From Candidatus Saccharicenans sp. (GTDB lineage: Bacteria > Acidobacteriota > Aminicenantia > Aminicenantales > Saccharicenantaceae), in assembly GCA_024653215.1 (NCBI GenBank), contig JANLFU010000011.1:28813-92812 (forward strand): a DNA stretch of 64,000 nucleotides, in the 5' to 3' direction. Positions 26,879-35,424 of this stretch are shown here, piece after piece. Position 1 is the stretch's first letter, and every line of letters starts with the position of its first letter. Under the pieces are notes generated by a model that worked only from the letters and a program-made list of their open reading frames with translations, was not told the origin of the DNA and made no database searches. The translations under genes were made by a program, and so were the position numbers.

Positions 26879-27040
26879 ATGATAGCCAGAATCATCATGA
26901 TTGCTTATTATCTGATAAGCGTTTTTTTTGTATTGATTACCATTAAGAACCTGCTAAAGGAAAGGGATAGCCGGGACCGGGTTGTCCTGTACCTGGTGAC
27001 ACTAATTCCATTCATCCTAAGATTGTTAAGAATTAAATGA
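26879..27040 (+). CDS. Small 53-residue membrane protein between permease and M14 gene
   Basis: An ATG at 26879 opens a 53-codon frame ending with TGA at 27038-27040. The product has a first hydrophobic helix (MIARIIMIAYYLISVFFVLI), a charged hairpin KNLLKERDSRDR and a second hydrophobic stretch (VVLYLVTLIPFILRLL). It fills the gap between the permease and the M14-type gene, with 28 and 10 bases on either side, so it is cotranscribed with both. A TTG six codons upstream is also possible. I recognise no family. Its place and topology suggest an accessory subunit of the permease, an analogue of the small TRAP subunit. Confidence 0.7.
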   Translation: MIARIIMIAYYLISVFFVLITIKNLLKERDSRDRVVLYLVTLIPFILRLLRIK

Positions 27041-27050
27041 GGATTTAACC

Positions 27051-28217
27051 ATGAAAACGGCAGGAACTGGATTCAAACTGTCAGTGGCCGCGGTCTTTAT
27101 CATTCTGTTGATCACCGGGGGCTGGCCCCTCAGGCAGCACCGGCATTTCCCGGTCGAGATTGTTTGCGGGCCGGGAGTCACCGAAATCAGGAACCTGAGC
27201 GACTATCTGCCTGTCCTTAAAGGAACCGTGGCCGATACGCCGGTTTTCATCCTTTCGGGGAAAGAACCCGGAGGCTCGGTCCTGGTCATGGGTAACACTC
27301 ATGCCAACGAACCCGAAGGCATGCTGACGGTAGCCATCATGGTCGAGAACGCAGTGGTGGAAAAAGGCACAGTTTTCCTCATCCCCTTTTTTAACCGCAG
27401 TGCCAGCCTGAACACCAGGCCGGGAGAGGGGTACCCGCTGTATTTTTCTGTCAAGACCCCCTGGGGCCAGAAGAGGTTCAGGATGGGCAACCGGGATGCC
27501 TCTCCCCTGGACCAGTGGCCAGACCCTGACGTCTATATCCACTATCCTGAAAAGCAGATGCTCTCCTACCTTGACATCCGAAACACCAACCGGACCTGGC
27601 CCGGCCGGAAGAACGGCCTGCCCATGGAACAGGTAACCTTCGCTGCCATGGAGCTCCTGCGCCGGGAACGGGTGGACCTGGCCATCGACCTGCATGGAGC
27701 CGAAACCATGTTCCCGGTCACCAACTGCATCGTGGTCCCGGAAAAATCCATGAGAATTGCCACCCTGGCTTCCCTGACTGTTAAATCGATGGAGGGTTTC
27801 GAGAACCACCTGGAATCATCCCCGGAAAAATTCCGCGGACTTTCCCACCGTGAAATCGGGGATTATTCGGACACCCTGCCCTTCCTTCTGGAATCCCCCA
27901 TACCCTTTTTGGACCAGCCGACCGGGGCCAAAACAGAAAAGCTTTTTCTCGATGGTCGGGATGAATTTCTGCTGAGCCTGGCCCGAAAGAAAAAATTATT
28001 TGTTCCCTATGACGAATCAGGCTGGTCTCTGGACCGCAGGGTGGGACAGCATCTTTCTGTCAGCCTGGAAATCATCAGACAGTATTCCAGAAAAACACCT
28101 GACCGGGCCATCATTATCAAAAATGTCCCCAGGTATTCAGACCTGGTGACCAACGGGACGGGGACCTATTTTCACAACCCGGCCCCGGTTGAAAAAGGAA
28201 AGGTGGTAAAAATATAA
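27051..28217 (+). CDS. Exported M14-type zinc hydrolase (succinylglutamate desuccinylase/aspartoacylase-like)
   Basis: A 388-residue protein with an N-terminal export signal or anchor (about residues 8-24) and a zinc-hydrolase core: THANEPEG (HxxE, near residue 84) and AIDLHGAE (near residue 207), the ligand pattern of M14 carboxypeptidases and the succinylglutamate desuccinylase/aspartoacylase group. A conserved NRTWPGRKNG loop between them fits substrate binding. GAGGA lies seven bases before the ATG. It would remove an acyl group or a C-terminal residue in the periplasm. Its place between a permease and two C69 dipeptidases suggests work on the same substrates. Confidence 0.8.
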   Translation: MKTAGTGFKLSVAAVFIILLITGGWPLRQHRHFPVEIVCGPGVTEIRNLSDYLPVLKGTVADTPVFILSGKEPGGSVLVMGNTHANEPEGMLTVAIMVENAVVEKGTVFLIPFFNRSASLNTRPGEGYPLYFSVKTPWGQKRFRMGNRDASPLDQWPDPDVYIHYPEKQMLSYLDIRNTNRTWPGRKNGLPMEQVTFAAMELLRRERVDLAIDLHGAETMFPVTNCIVVPEKSMRIATLASLTVKSMEGFENHLESSPEKFRGLSHREIGDYSDTLPFLLESPIPFLDQPTGAKTEKLFLDGRDEFLLSLARKKKLFVPYDESGWSLDRRVGQHLSVSLEIIRQYSRKTPDRAIIIKNVPRYSDLVTNGTGTYFHNPAPVEKGKVVKI

Positions 28218-28277
28218 ATTTTAGCCCCGGTTCCATCTTACTGAACGCGGGCGAAAATAATTATGGAGCAGTCATAA

Positions 28278-29975
28278 ATGAAAAAAACAATAATCTTGAG
28301 CCTGGGTCTTGGCCTGATCCTGTTAACTTTCCTGCTCATTTCCGGCCAGCAGTCCGGAGTCCGTCCGGATGAATGTGTCCTGACTGCTGAAAATTGCACG
28401 GTCATCATGGTTGGTAAGAAAGCCTCGGCTGATGGCTCGACCATGACCACCCACACCGCTGACTGTGGAATCTGCGACTGGACCTGGCGGTACGTTCCGG
28501 CCGCCGACCACAAACCGGGTGCCACCCGTAAAATTTACCGCATTTCCCAGATGAGAACCTGGCCGCCAAGCGAGGGCCTGAAGTGGGACTTAATTAAGAA
28601 GGATTTTACCGGGGTGGAGATACCCGAGGTCCCGCATACCTTCGGGTACATGCACGGGGTTTTTGGCTACATGAACGACCAGCAGCTGGCCATCGGTGAA
28701 TCCACCATAGGAAACAGGCCCAAGATGTCCAACCCGACCCAGACCCCGGCCTTCAACATTACCATGCTGACCCTGCTGGCCATGGAACGATGCCGGACGG
28801 CCAGGGAGGCCATCAGGCTCATGGGTTCACTGGCCGAAAAATATGGCTACGGGGGCGAGGACGGAGGCGAAATGCTGGCCGTGGCTGACCCGGAAGAAGT
28901 CTGGGTATTTGAAATCATGCCGGTTGGCCCTCTCTGGACCCCAGATAGCGGGAAGCCGGGGGCCGTCTGGTGTGCCCAGAGGGTGCCCGACGACCAGGTC
29001 AGCGTCTGCCCCAACGAGTCCAGAATCGGGGAAATCGACCTCAATAACCAGGACTTTTTCATGGCCTCGCCCAACGTAATTTCTTACGCGGTCGAAAACG
29101 GATACTGGGACCCCAAGAGCGGCCAGCCCTTCAGCTGGAAAAAGGCCTACAGCCCGGCCGAAGGCAACGCCAAGGACCAGCCGCGCCGGGCCAGGATGTG
29201 GCGGTTCTTTGACCTGGTCTCCCCGTCATCCAAGTTTTCTCCCTCCCTGCCCAACATGGATTTCCCTTTTTCAGTAAAACCGGATAGACCCCTATCGGTT
29301 AAAGACGTGATGGAAATGACCAGGGACAAGGGTTATGGCACCTTTTTCGATCCCACCCGCGGGATCAGGGGTGGTCCTTATAAGAATCCAAACTATGACA
29401 GCACTGCCCGGCTGATCAGCGTTCGCAATGCCGAATACACAACCGTCACCCAGTGCCGCGGCTGGCTGCCGGCGCCTATCGGGGGAATTGTCTGGTTATC
29501 CTGGGGAGCCCAGGACACCGCCTGCTATATGCCCTTTTATGCCGGGATTAAAGCCCTGCCCCCTTCCTTCAGTATCGGCGACCACTGGGTCTTTAACCGC
29601 CAGTCAGCTCGCTGGGCTTTTGATTATGTGGATTTCCACGTCCAGGTAGCTTACTCGGTAGCTATAGAAGAAATTAAAAAAGCCAGGGAAAAATGGGAAG
29701 ACGGAGCTCTCAACCAGATTCCCGATATTGACCGGAAAGCCCTTGAGCTTTACCAGAAGAATCCGGCCAAGGCTTCAGATTTTTTAACGGCCTTTTCCGT
29801 TAGCAATGCCGAAGCCGTGGTTAAGGCCTGGTGGCAGCTGGGCGATGACCTTCTGGTCAAGTTCAATCACCTGAGCTACTACAACACTGAACGGCGGACG
29901 GTGGACAGAAGGAAAATGGACTTTCCCGAGGCCTGGAAAAAAGCGGTCAGGATAATTGACATCATTTTTGAGTGA
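28278..29975 (+). CDS. Exported C69-family dipeptidase, first tandem copy
   Basis: A 565-residue Ntn-hydrolase of family C69 (PepD-like). A signal peptide covers residues 1-23. The nucleophile is predicted to be Cys40 in NCTVIMVGKKAS, exposed after the leader is cut; the following DGSTMTTHT segment is the family hallmark. A CPNESRIGEIDL loop and an APIGGIVWLSWG region also fit. Members release amino acids from dipeptides. The protein is closely similar along its length to the next gene, a tandem duplicate. It starts 60 bases after the M14-type gene, on the same strand. Confidence 0.9.
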   Translation: MKKTIILSLGLGLILLTFLLISGQQSGVRPDECVLTAENCTVIMVGKKASADGSTMTTHTADCGICDWTWRYVPAADHKPGATRKIYRISQMRTWPPSEGLKWDLIKKDFTGVEIPEVPHTFGYMHGVFGYMNDQQLAIGESTIGNRPKMSNPTQTPAFNITMLTLLAMERCRTAREAIRLMGSLAEKYGYGGEDGGEMLAVADPEEVWVFEIMPVGPLWTPDSGKPGAVWCAQRVPDDQVSVCPNESRIGEIDLNNQDFFMASPNVISYAVENGYWDPKSGQPFSWKKAYSPAEGNAKDQPRRARMWRFFDLVSPSSKFSPSLPNMDFPFSVKPDRPLSVKDVMEMTRDKGYGTFFDPTRGIRGGPYKNPNYDSTARLISVRNAEYTTVTQCRGWLPAPIGGIVWLSWGAQDTACYMPFYAGIKALPPSFSIGDHWVFNRQSARWAFDYVDFHVQVAYSVAIEEIKKAREKWEDGALNQIPDIDRKALELYQKNPAKASDFLTAFSVSNAEAVVKAWWQLGDDLLVKFNHLSYYNTERRTVDRRKMDFPEAWKKAVRIIDIIFE

Positions 29976-30009
29976 TGGAATAAAATCTTACCAAGTCATG
30001 GAGGTTTTG

Positions 30010-31755
30010 ATGTTTAAAAAACTAAAGAAGAACAGATTCGGACGCTGGTCTCTTCCGGCTCTGGCCCTGATGATGGTCGTCCTGGCCGTATTTTATTTTA
30101 CCGGCCGGGCCGAAAAGGTCGACCCGGGGCTGGAGGTTTCCAGACCAGCCGATAACTGCACTTCCATACTGGTCGGTCGACTGGCCTCGGTTGACGGTTC
30201 AACCATGACCACCCATACCTGCGACTGCGGTCTTTGCGATTGGACCTGGCGGCACGTTCCGGCCGCCCGTCACAAACCCGGAGAAACCAGGAAAATCTAT
30301 CATATCTCCCAGTTCAAGACCTGGCCCCCAACCGAAGGCCTGAAGTGGGACCTGGTCAAGAAGGACTTCACCGGCCTGGAAATCCCAGAGGTTCCGTATA
30401 CCTATGCCTACCACCACGGCATGTTCGGCTACATAAATGAAAAGCAGGTGGCCATAGGAGAATCGACCATCGGGAATGTCCGCAAGCTGGACAACCCCAC
30501 TCCAACCCCGGCTTTTGACATCACCATGCTGACCATAATCGCCATGGAAAGGGCCAGCACGGCCAGGGAAGCCATAAAAATCATGGGAGAACTGGCCGAA
30601 AAGTACGGATACGGTTTTCATGACAACGGCGAGATGCTGGCTGTGGCCGACCCCAAGGAAGTCTGGATTTTCGAAATAATTCCGGTCGGTCCGCTGTGGA
30701 CGCCGCAGAGTGGCAAGCCGGGCGCGGTCTGGTGTGCTCAGCGAGTACCTGATGATCACGTCAGCGTCTGTCCCAATGAATCGAGGATTGGCGAAATTGA
30801 CCTGAATAATCCTGATTACTTCATGGCCTCCCCCAACGTTATTTCCTGCGCGGTGGAAAACGGTCTTTATGACCCGGCCAGCGGGAAACCGTTTAACTGG
30901 AAGAAAGCCTATTCGCCGCTAAACGAGAGCGCTACCAGTTCCAGCGGTCGTTACCAGAGGCTATGGCGCTTTTTTGACCTGGTCGCCCCATCCCTGAAGT
31001 TATCCCCTTCCACTCCCAACATGGACCTGCCGTTCTCGGTCAAGCCCGACAGGAAAATCTCGGTGGCCGACGTAATCAATATGACCCGCGACCGCAGCTA
31101 CGGCACGCCCTTCGACCCGGTCAAGGGTATCCGCGGAGGACCATTCAAGAACCCGAATTACTACCGCCAGACCAGGACCATCTGCGACAGCCGGGCCGAA
31201 TATTCCACGGTTACCCAGTGCCGGGACTGGCTGCCCGACCCCATCGGCGGAATAGTCTGGATTTCTTTCGGCTCACAGGATACTGCCTGTTACATGCCTT
31301 TTTACGCCGGGGTGACAGAACTGCCCCGCTCTTTCTCCATCGGCGACCACTGGGTCTTCAACCGCGATTCGGCCCGCTGGGCCTTCGATTATGTTGACTT
31401 TCACGTTCAGGTCATCTACTCCGAAGCCATCAAGGACGTGGAACAGGCCATCCTGAAATACGAAAAGCCCCTCATTGACCAGATCCCGGAGATTGACCGC
31501 AGGGCTACGGAACTCTATAAGAAAAACCCAAAAGAGGCGGCCAGGTTCCTGACCGGTTTCTGCCTGAACAACGCTCAGAACGTGGTCAAGGCCTGGTGGG
31601 ACCTGGGAGACCAGCTGCTGGTCAAGTACAACCATCTCTACCTGTACAACGCGGAAAAGAGAACCTACCAGCGGCGATTCCCAAATTATCCCGACCTCTG
31701 GCAAAAGGCGGTCAGGGCCTTTGACGTCCTGTTTGAATCCGAGGAGAAAAGATAA
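30010..31755 (+). CDS. Exported C69-family dipeptidase, second tandem copy
   Basis: A 581-residue paralog of the preceding gene. The predicted nucleophile is Cys50 in NCTSILVGRLAS, after a signal anchor at about residues 15-31, with the same DGSTMTTHT hallmark. Shared blocks such as VPDDHVSVCPNESRIGEIDL and SIGDHWVFNR show recent duplication. The ATG at 30010 has GGAGG five bases upstream, so I reject a longer frame that would begin in the previous gene. Keeping two copies may reflect different dipeptide preference or dosage. Confidence 0.9.
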   Translation: MFKKLKKNRFGRWSLPALALMMVVLAVFYFTGRAEKVDPGLEVSRPADNCTSILVGRLASVDGSTMTTHTCDCGLCDWTWRHVPAARHKPGETRKIYHISQFKTWPPTEGLKWDLVKKDFTGLEIPEVPYTYAYHHGMFGYINEKQVAIGESTIGNVRKLDNPTPTPAFDITMLTIIAMERASTAREAIKIMGELAEKYGYGFHDNGEMLAVADPKEVWIFEIIPVGPLWTPQSGKPGAVWCAQRVPDDHVSVCPNESRIGEIDLNNPDYFMASPNVISCAVENGLYDPASGKPFNWKKAYSPLNESATSSSGRYQRLWRFFDLVAPSLKLSPSTPNMDLPFSVKPDRKISVADVINMTRDRSYGTPFDPVKGIRGGPFKNPNYYRQTRTICDSRAEYSTVTQCRDWLPDPIGGIVWISFGSQDTACYMPFYAGVTELPRSFSIGDHWVFNRDSARWAFDYVDFHVQVIYSEAIKDVEQAILKYEKPLIDQIPEIDRRATELYKKNPKEAARFLTGFCLNNAQNVVKAWWDLGDQLLVKYNHLYLYNAEKRTYQRRFPNYPDLWQKAVRAFDVLFESEEKR

Positions 31756-31767
31756 AGGGAGGAAACC

Positions 31768-32421
31768 ATGAAAAGAATAAAGTCCGTTTATATCCTGTTA
31801 ATCGTGCTGGTTCTGGCTGCAGGTCTCTGGCTTTACGGCCAGACCATTCCCAGGGCCAGCCTGCCGGTACTGACCACCTCGGCCGGGCAGAGCCCGGACG
31901 TGACCACGGTCAACATCATCCTGGAAGAAGCCGGGATTGGTTATGATTACTGCGATGTTCCCACCCCTGAAATTCTGGCCGACGGGGTGGGACTTGGCGA
32001 CCGCGAGTCCGAACCCGGCTTTCACGCCGAAGTTCATACCGACCTGAGCAAGTTCAAGAAGGGAACCCCATACAGGACGGTCATCATGGCCATCGGGGCC
32101 AGCCTCAAGGGCATGGGGGCTTCCGGCCTGACGGTGGAAGCCGAGGAGGCCCGCCTGAAAAAGGTCATCGATTACTGCCAGGCCAACAAGATTTTCATCA
32201 TTGCCGTCCATATCGGTGGAGAGTCCAAGCGCGGAGCCCCCGGCAGCGACAACGAAAGAATGATTGAGGCGGTGGCTCCCAGGTCGAACTTATTGATTGT
32301 CACCAGGGACGGCAACAAGGACGGGCGCTTCAGCAAAATTGCCGCCCAGAAGAACATTCCCCTGCTTGAAGTTAATTACGCCCTGGAAATCGTTGACCTG
32401 CTGAAGAAGGTTTTTGAATAA
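31768..32421 (+). CDS. Exported protein of unknown function (DUF6305-like, tentative)
   Basis: A 217-residue protein with a signal peptide (about residues 5-24), then a Rossmann-like alternation of strands and helices: LPVLTTSAGQSPDVTTV, YRTVIMAIGASLKGMGASG, IFIIAVHIGGESKRGAPGSD and NLLIVTRDGNKDGRFSKI. The GxSxDVTTV strand-loop and the GGExxRGAPGSDNE motif look conserved and functional. From memory it resembles DUF6305, but I could not check this. It lies 12 bases after the second dipeptidase and closes the operon. Its size and export make a role as ligand-binding partner of the permease plausible. Confidence 0.7.
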   Translation: MKRIKSVYILLIVLVLAAGLWLYGQTIPRASLPVLTTSAGQSPDVTTVNIILEEAGIGYDYCDVPTPEILADGVGLGDRESEPGFHAEVHTDLSKFKKGTPYRTVIMAIGASLKGMGASGLTVEAEEARLKKVIDYCQANKIFIIAVHIGGESKRGAPGSDNERMIEAVAPRSNLLIVTRDGNKDGRFSKIAAQKNIPLLEVNYALEIVDLLKKVFE

Positions 32422-32468
32422 ATTTCGGGTCTGGCCCGGGAGAGCCCCTGTTTGAGGCAGGTTTGAGA

Positions 32469-32987
32469 TCAGAGGGCTGACTGGAGTTTTTTCTGGGCCT
32501 TCTGCAACAGTTCCTCGCCCTCGCGGATAAGGTCATCGAGGCGAGCGATGGCAATCCGGCACTTGAGGTTTTCCATTTTCCTCTTGCCCTTGCCCTGGTG
32601 CTCGAAATATTTTTTTAAATAAGCCTCCAGCTCTTCTGCTGAAAACAGCCGGGGCAGGCAGGCATCGGACAGGAGCAACTTCTTTATTTCTTCATAGTCG
32701 ATTTTATCCCCCAGAGCCAGCTTGATGTCGCGGGCCGTTTCCTCCCGCCACCTGGCATATTCCGGGGTGGAATAAGGCGGCAACGGACCCAGCAATTTCC
32801 TGGCCTCTTTAAGCACCTCTTCAAAGAATAGCTTGCCTTCTTTGAGCAGGCTCTTGGCCCGGTAGTACTCAGGACCGGAGGCGGCGGTATTATCATCCAG
32901 GTAGAGCTTGAAAAGGCTAACCGACTGGGCCAGCGCTTCGTAGGCTGATTTAACCTTAACCTCGAAATTAAAATCCATCGGCTTCAT
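32469..32987 (-). CDS. Helical protein of unknown function
   Basis: A 172-residue, highly charged and mostly helical cytosolic protein without signal or membrane segment. It opens with MKPMDFNFEVKVKSAYEAL and ends in a coiled-coil-like stretch (about residues 143-170) rich in Leu, Glu and Lys. AAGGAGG lies five bases before the ATG. I do not recognise a family. It is convergent with the preceding operon and stands 66 bases from the serine hydrolase gene upstream on the same strand. Confidence 0.65.
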   Translation of the reverse strand: MKPMDFNFEVKVKSAYEALAQSVSLFKLYLDDNTAASGPEYYRAKSLLKEGKLFFEEVLKEARKLLGPLPPYSTPEYARWREETARDIKLALGDKIDYEEIKKLLLSDACLPRLFSAEELEAYLKKYFEHQGKGKRKMENLKCRIAIARLDDLIREGEELLQKAQKKLQSAL

Positions 32988-33052
32988 TTAGCCCTCCTTG
33001 CGGCAACCAGGCTGGATAAAGCATAACAATTTTTTTGGGCTTTTTCAAAAAA

Positions 33053-34261
33053 TTATTTTTTTACTATGGAGGCAGCCACCACGTTGGCGATCTTGCTTCG
33101 CATCGAGATAATTTCGCCCTTGTCATCCGGATGAACCCGATTGGTCAGGAAGACCACGCAGCTGGCCGTTTCCGGGTCGATCCAGATGGAAGTCCCGGTA
33201 TAGCCAGAATGCCCGTAGGAACGCCAGCCGAACAGGTCTCCCCTGACCGTGGCATAATCGGAATCAAGGTCCCAGCCGAAACCGCGGCCGGCAAACTTGA
33301 GCCGGGGAAAAATTTCTGTCATCCTCTCCACGGCCAGCGGGCCCAAGATTCTCACTCCCCGAAACTCTCCCCCGTTCAGCATCATCTGGGCAAAGATGGC
33401 CAGGTCGTCGGCCGTGGAAAACAGGCCGGCATTGCCCGAAACCCCGCCCTGGAGCCTGGCCAGCGGGTCATGGACCACTCCCCTCAGTGGTCGGCCATTA
33501 ATCACCTCGGTCGGAACGCACCTGGCTTTTACTTCCTCGGGGGGATTGAAAAAAGTGGAAGCCATGCCCAGTGGCCTGAAAATATTCTGCCGGGAAAATT
33601 CAGCCAGGTCCTGTCTTGAAACTATTTTAACCACCTGGGCTAAGGTGATGTAATTAAGGCAGCTGTAGACAAATTTCTCCCCGGGACGGTATTCCTTTCT
33701 TATCCCGGCTATGTGCCTGACCAGGACTTCGGTCGGGCAGGGTTCCCCGTATTTGGCTGCAACTTCCTTGGGGTCAGTATATGGAGGCAGGCCGGAAGTA
33801 TGGGTCAGAAGATGAAACAGCCTGATTTCTTCACCCGGGAGCCCTTTCTCTTCGATATAAGGAGTAAATTCAGGTATATAATTCGTTATCCGGTCCCAGA
33901 GTCTAATCCGGCCCTGCTCCACCAGGATCATGATTGAAGTGGCCGTGGCTATGGGCTTGGTCAGAGAAGCCAGGTCGAAAATGAGGTCGGGTTTCATCGG
34001 CGCAGGCTCCGGCACAAGCTGGCTCTGACCGTAGGCCTTGCGCCAGACAATCTTTCCATGCCTGGTTACCAGCAGGACCGCTCCGGGAAAATCGTGCCTT
34101 TCCAGGGCCAGGCCGATGACCTCATCCAGCCGGCTGAGACGCCTGCTGTCCATCCCGACTTCCTCCGGACGGGCCTGGCCCAGCCTGATTTCAGCTCCCA
34201 CCGTCAGGCCATTGACAGTGATGACTAATAACAAAATCGTTAAAAGAGTCCTTCTGTTCAT
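33053..34261 (-). CDS. Exported serine beta-lactamase-like hydrolase (S12 family)
   Basis: A 402-residue class C beta-lactamase/esterase-fold protein. The catalytic SLTK (about residues 97-100, in DLASLTKPIAT), the YSCLNY motif (Y-x-x-N, near 180) and the late HSGYTG (near 345) correspond to the three motifs of family S12. A signal peptide covers residues 1-20. The ATG at 34259-34261 has GGGAGG seven bases upstream; a longer frame has no support. It could be a D-aminopeptidase, esterase or penicillin-recognising peptidase; resistance is not implied. It lies 13 bases after the CBM9-like gene. Confidence 0.88.
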   Translation of the reverse strand: MNRRTLLTILLLVITVNGLTVGAEIRLGQARPEEVGMDSRRLSRLDEVIGLALERHDFPGAVLLVTRHGKIVWRKAYGQSQLVPEPAPMKPDLIFDLASLTKPIATATSIMILVEQGRIRLWDRITNYIPEFTPYIEEKGLPGEEIRLFHLLTHTSGLPPYTDPKEVAAKYGEPCPTEVLVRHIAGIRKEYRPGEKFVYSCLNYITLAQVVKIVSRQDLAEFSRQNIFRPLGMASTFFNPPEEVKARCVPTEVINGRPLRGVVHDPLARLQGGVSGNAGLFSTADDLAIFAQMMLNGGEFRGVRILGPLAVERMTEIFPRLKFAGRGFGWDLDSDYATVRGDLFGWRSYGHSGYTGTSIWIDPETASCVVFLTNRVHPDDKGEIISMRSKIANVVAASIVKK

Positions 34262-34274
34262 ATCAAACCCTCCC

Positions 34275-35402
34275 TCATTTGGCCGCAGTTTTCCAGACCA
34301 GTCCATCCTGCCTGATGTGCAAGCTCTCGCCGCTTTTATTCTTGTATATGGCCTCAAACAGGCTGCTGGTAACGGTGATCTGCGGTGGATAATCCCAGCC
34401 CTTTACTTTCATGGATTTTTCACGGCTAAGATTAAGCTGTTCCAGGTTCTGGGCAAAACTACCGTTCCGGGCAAAATAATTCCTCTGCCGGTAATAGATC
34501 TGGCGAAGGGCCCATCTAACCTCGGCTTCCGGGTCCTCCTCGCAGTACTCCCTGGCCTTTCCGGCCTCGGTAGAGGTGAATTGAACGTAGCCCCACATTT
34601 CGGGATAATGAATATTGACCAGGCCCTGCGGAGCCCAGGTCCAGTTATCCTCCGGGAGTTCGCGGCCCGAGGTTTTATCCTTCATCTTGACATAACTCCC
34701 GCCCTCGACCACTGTTCTGTATTCAACCCTGGAAAAGTTTATTCGCCACCGGTCGCCGCTTTCGGGCTTCTTCTTAAAAGGGGCGGCTTCTTTCAATACC
34801 TCCCAGGGAAAGGCTATTTCCACCGTCCAGCCCCGGTCTTTATCAGCCGGGTTGTTGATGGTCCCTTCCACCTGGACGGCCGTCTTCAAGCCCTGTATGT
34901 CCCAGGCATGAATGGCCGGTCCCCCGTCGCGGTAGGGTTTGACCAGAAACAGGTCCCAGACCGTATTCAGGGCGTTGATTTCCAGTTCATAGTAATTGTG
35001 GGTATCGCCATCGGGGTCGATAAAAACTTCAAAATCATTGTCCTGGTAGATGATGGAGTCTCTCCTGGTGAGAGTGGCCCAGACCTGGGGTTCCTCCAGC
35101 TCGGCTCCAACGTAAAAATATTCGTCGTCCCAGAGCATTTTAACCCTGGTCCTGAACCTGGGTTTGGGTTTGCTCTTCCCCTCTATGTCCATAAAATCTT
35201 CGGACCAGTAAACACTCTTCCAGGAATTTTCATCCAGCCGGCCGTCGATGGTGATGGGCCCGGCCGTTCGATGACACATATAGTACCTGAGTACGGGACT
35301 GAGCCTGGGCTCATCCAGACCGTTGAGATTTGTCCAGAGGGGCAGGCTGGCCAGGAAGTACAGTCCCAGAATAAGTCCGAAAATTGCCGTCTTGCTTCTC
35401 AT
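34275..35402 (-). CDS. Exported carbohydrate-binding family 9-like protein
   Basis: A 375-residue exported protein (signal about residues 6-22) whose main domain matches the CBM9-like fold: ITIDGRLDENSWKSVYWSE (about 50-68), TRVKMLWDDEYFYVGAELEE, DNDFEVFIDPDGDTHNYYE and WTVEIAFPWEVL. Such domains bind sugars or serve as unassigned modules in Bacteroidetes-like degraders. A C-terminal region (about 270-375) is unassigned. AAGGAG sits eight bases before the ATG. It is the upstream partner of the serine hydrolase gene, 13 bases apart, so the two may act on the same surface substrate. Confidence 0.82.
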   Translation of the reverse strand: MRSKTAIFGLILGLYFLASLPLWTNLNGLDEPRLSPVLRYYMCHRTAGPITIDGRLDENSWKSVYWSEDFMDIEGKSKPKPRFRTRVKMLWDDEYFYVGAELEEPQVWATLTRRDSIIYQDNDFEVFIDPDGDTHNYYELEINALNTVWDLFLVKPYRDGGPAIHAWDIQGLKTAVQVEGTINNPADKDRGWTVEIAFPWEVLKEAAPFKKKPESGDRWRINFSRVEYRTVVEGGSYVKMKDKTSGRELPEDNWTWAPQGLVNIHYPEMWGYVQFTSTEAGKAREYCEEDPEAEVRWALRQIYYRQRNYFARNGSFAQNLEQLNLSREKSMKVKGWDYPPQITVTSSLFEAIYKNKSGESLHIRQDGLVWKTAAK

Positions 35403-35424
35403 CTATCGCTCTCCTTAAGGTCTT

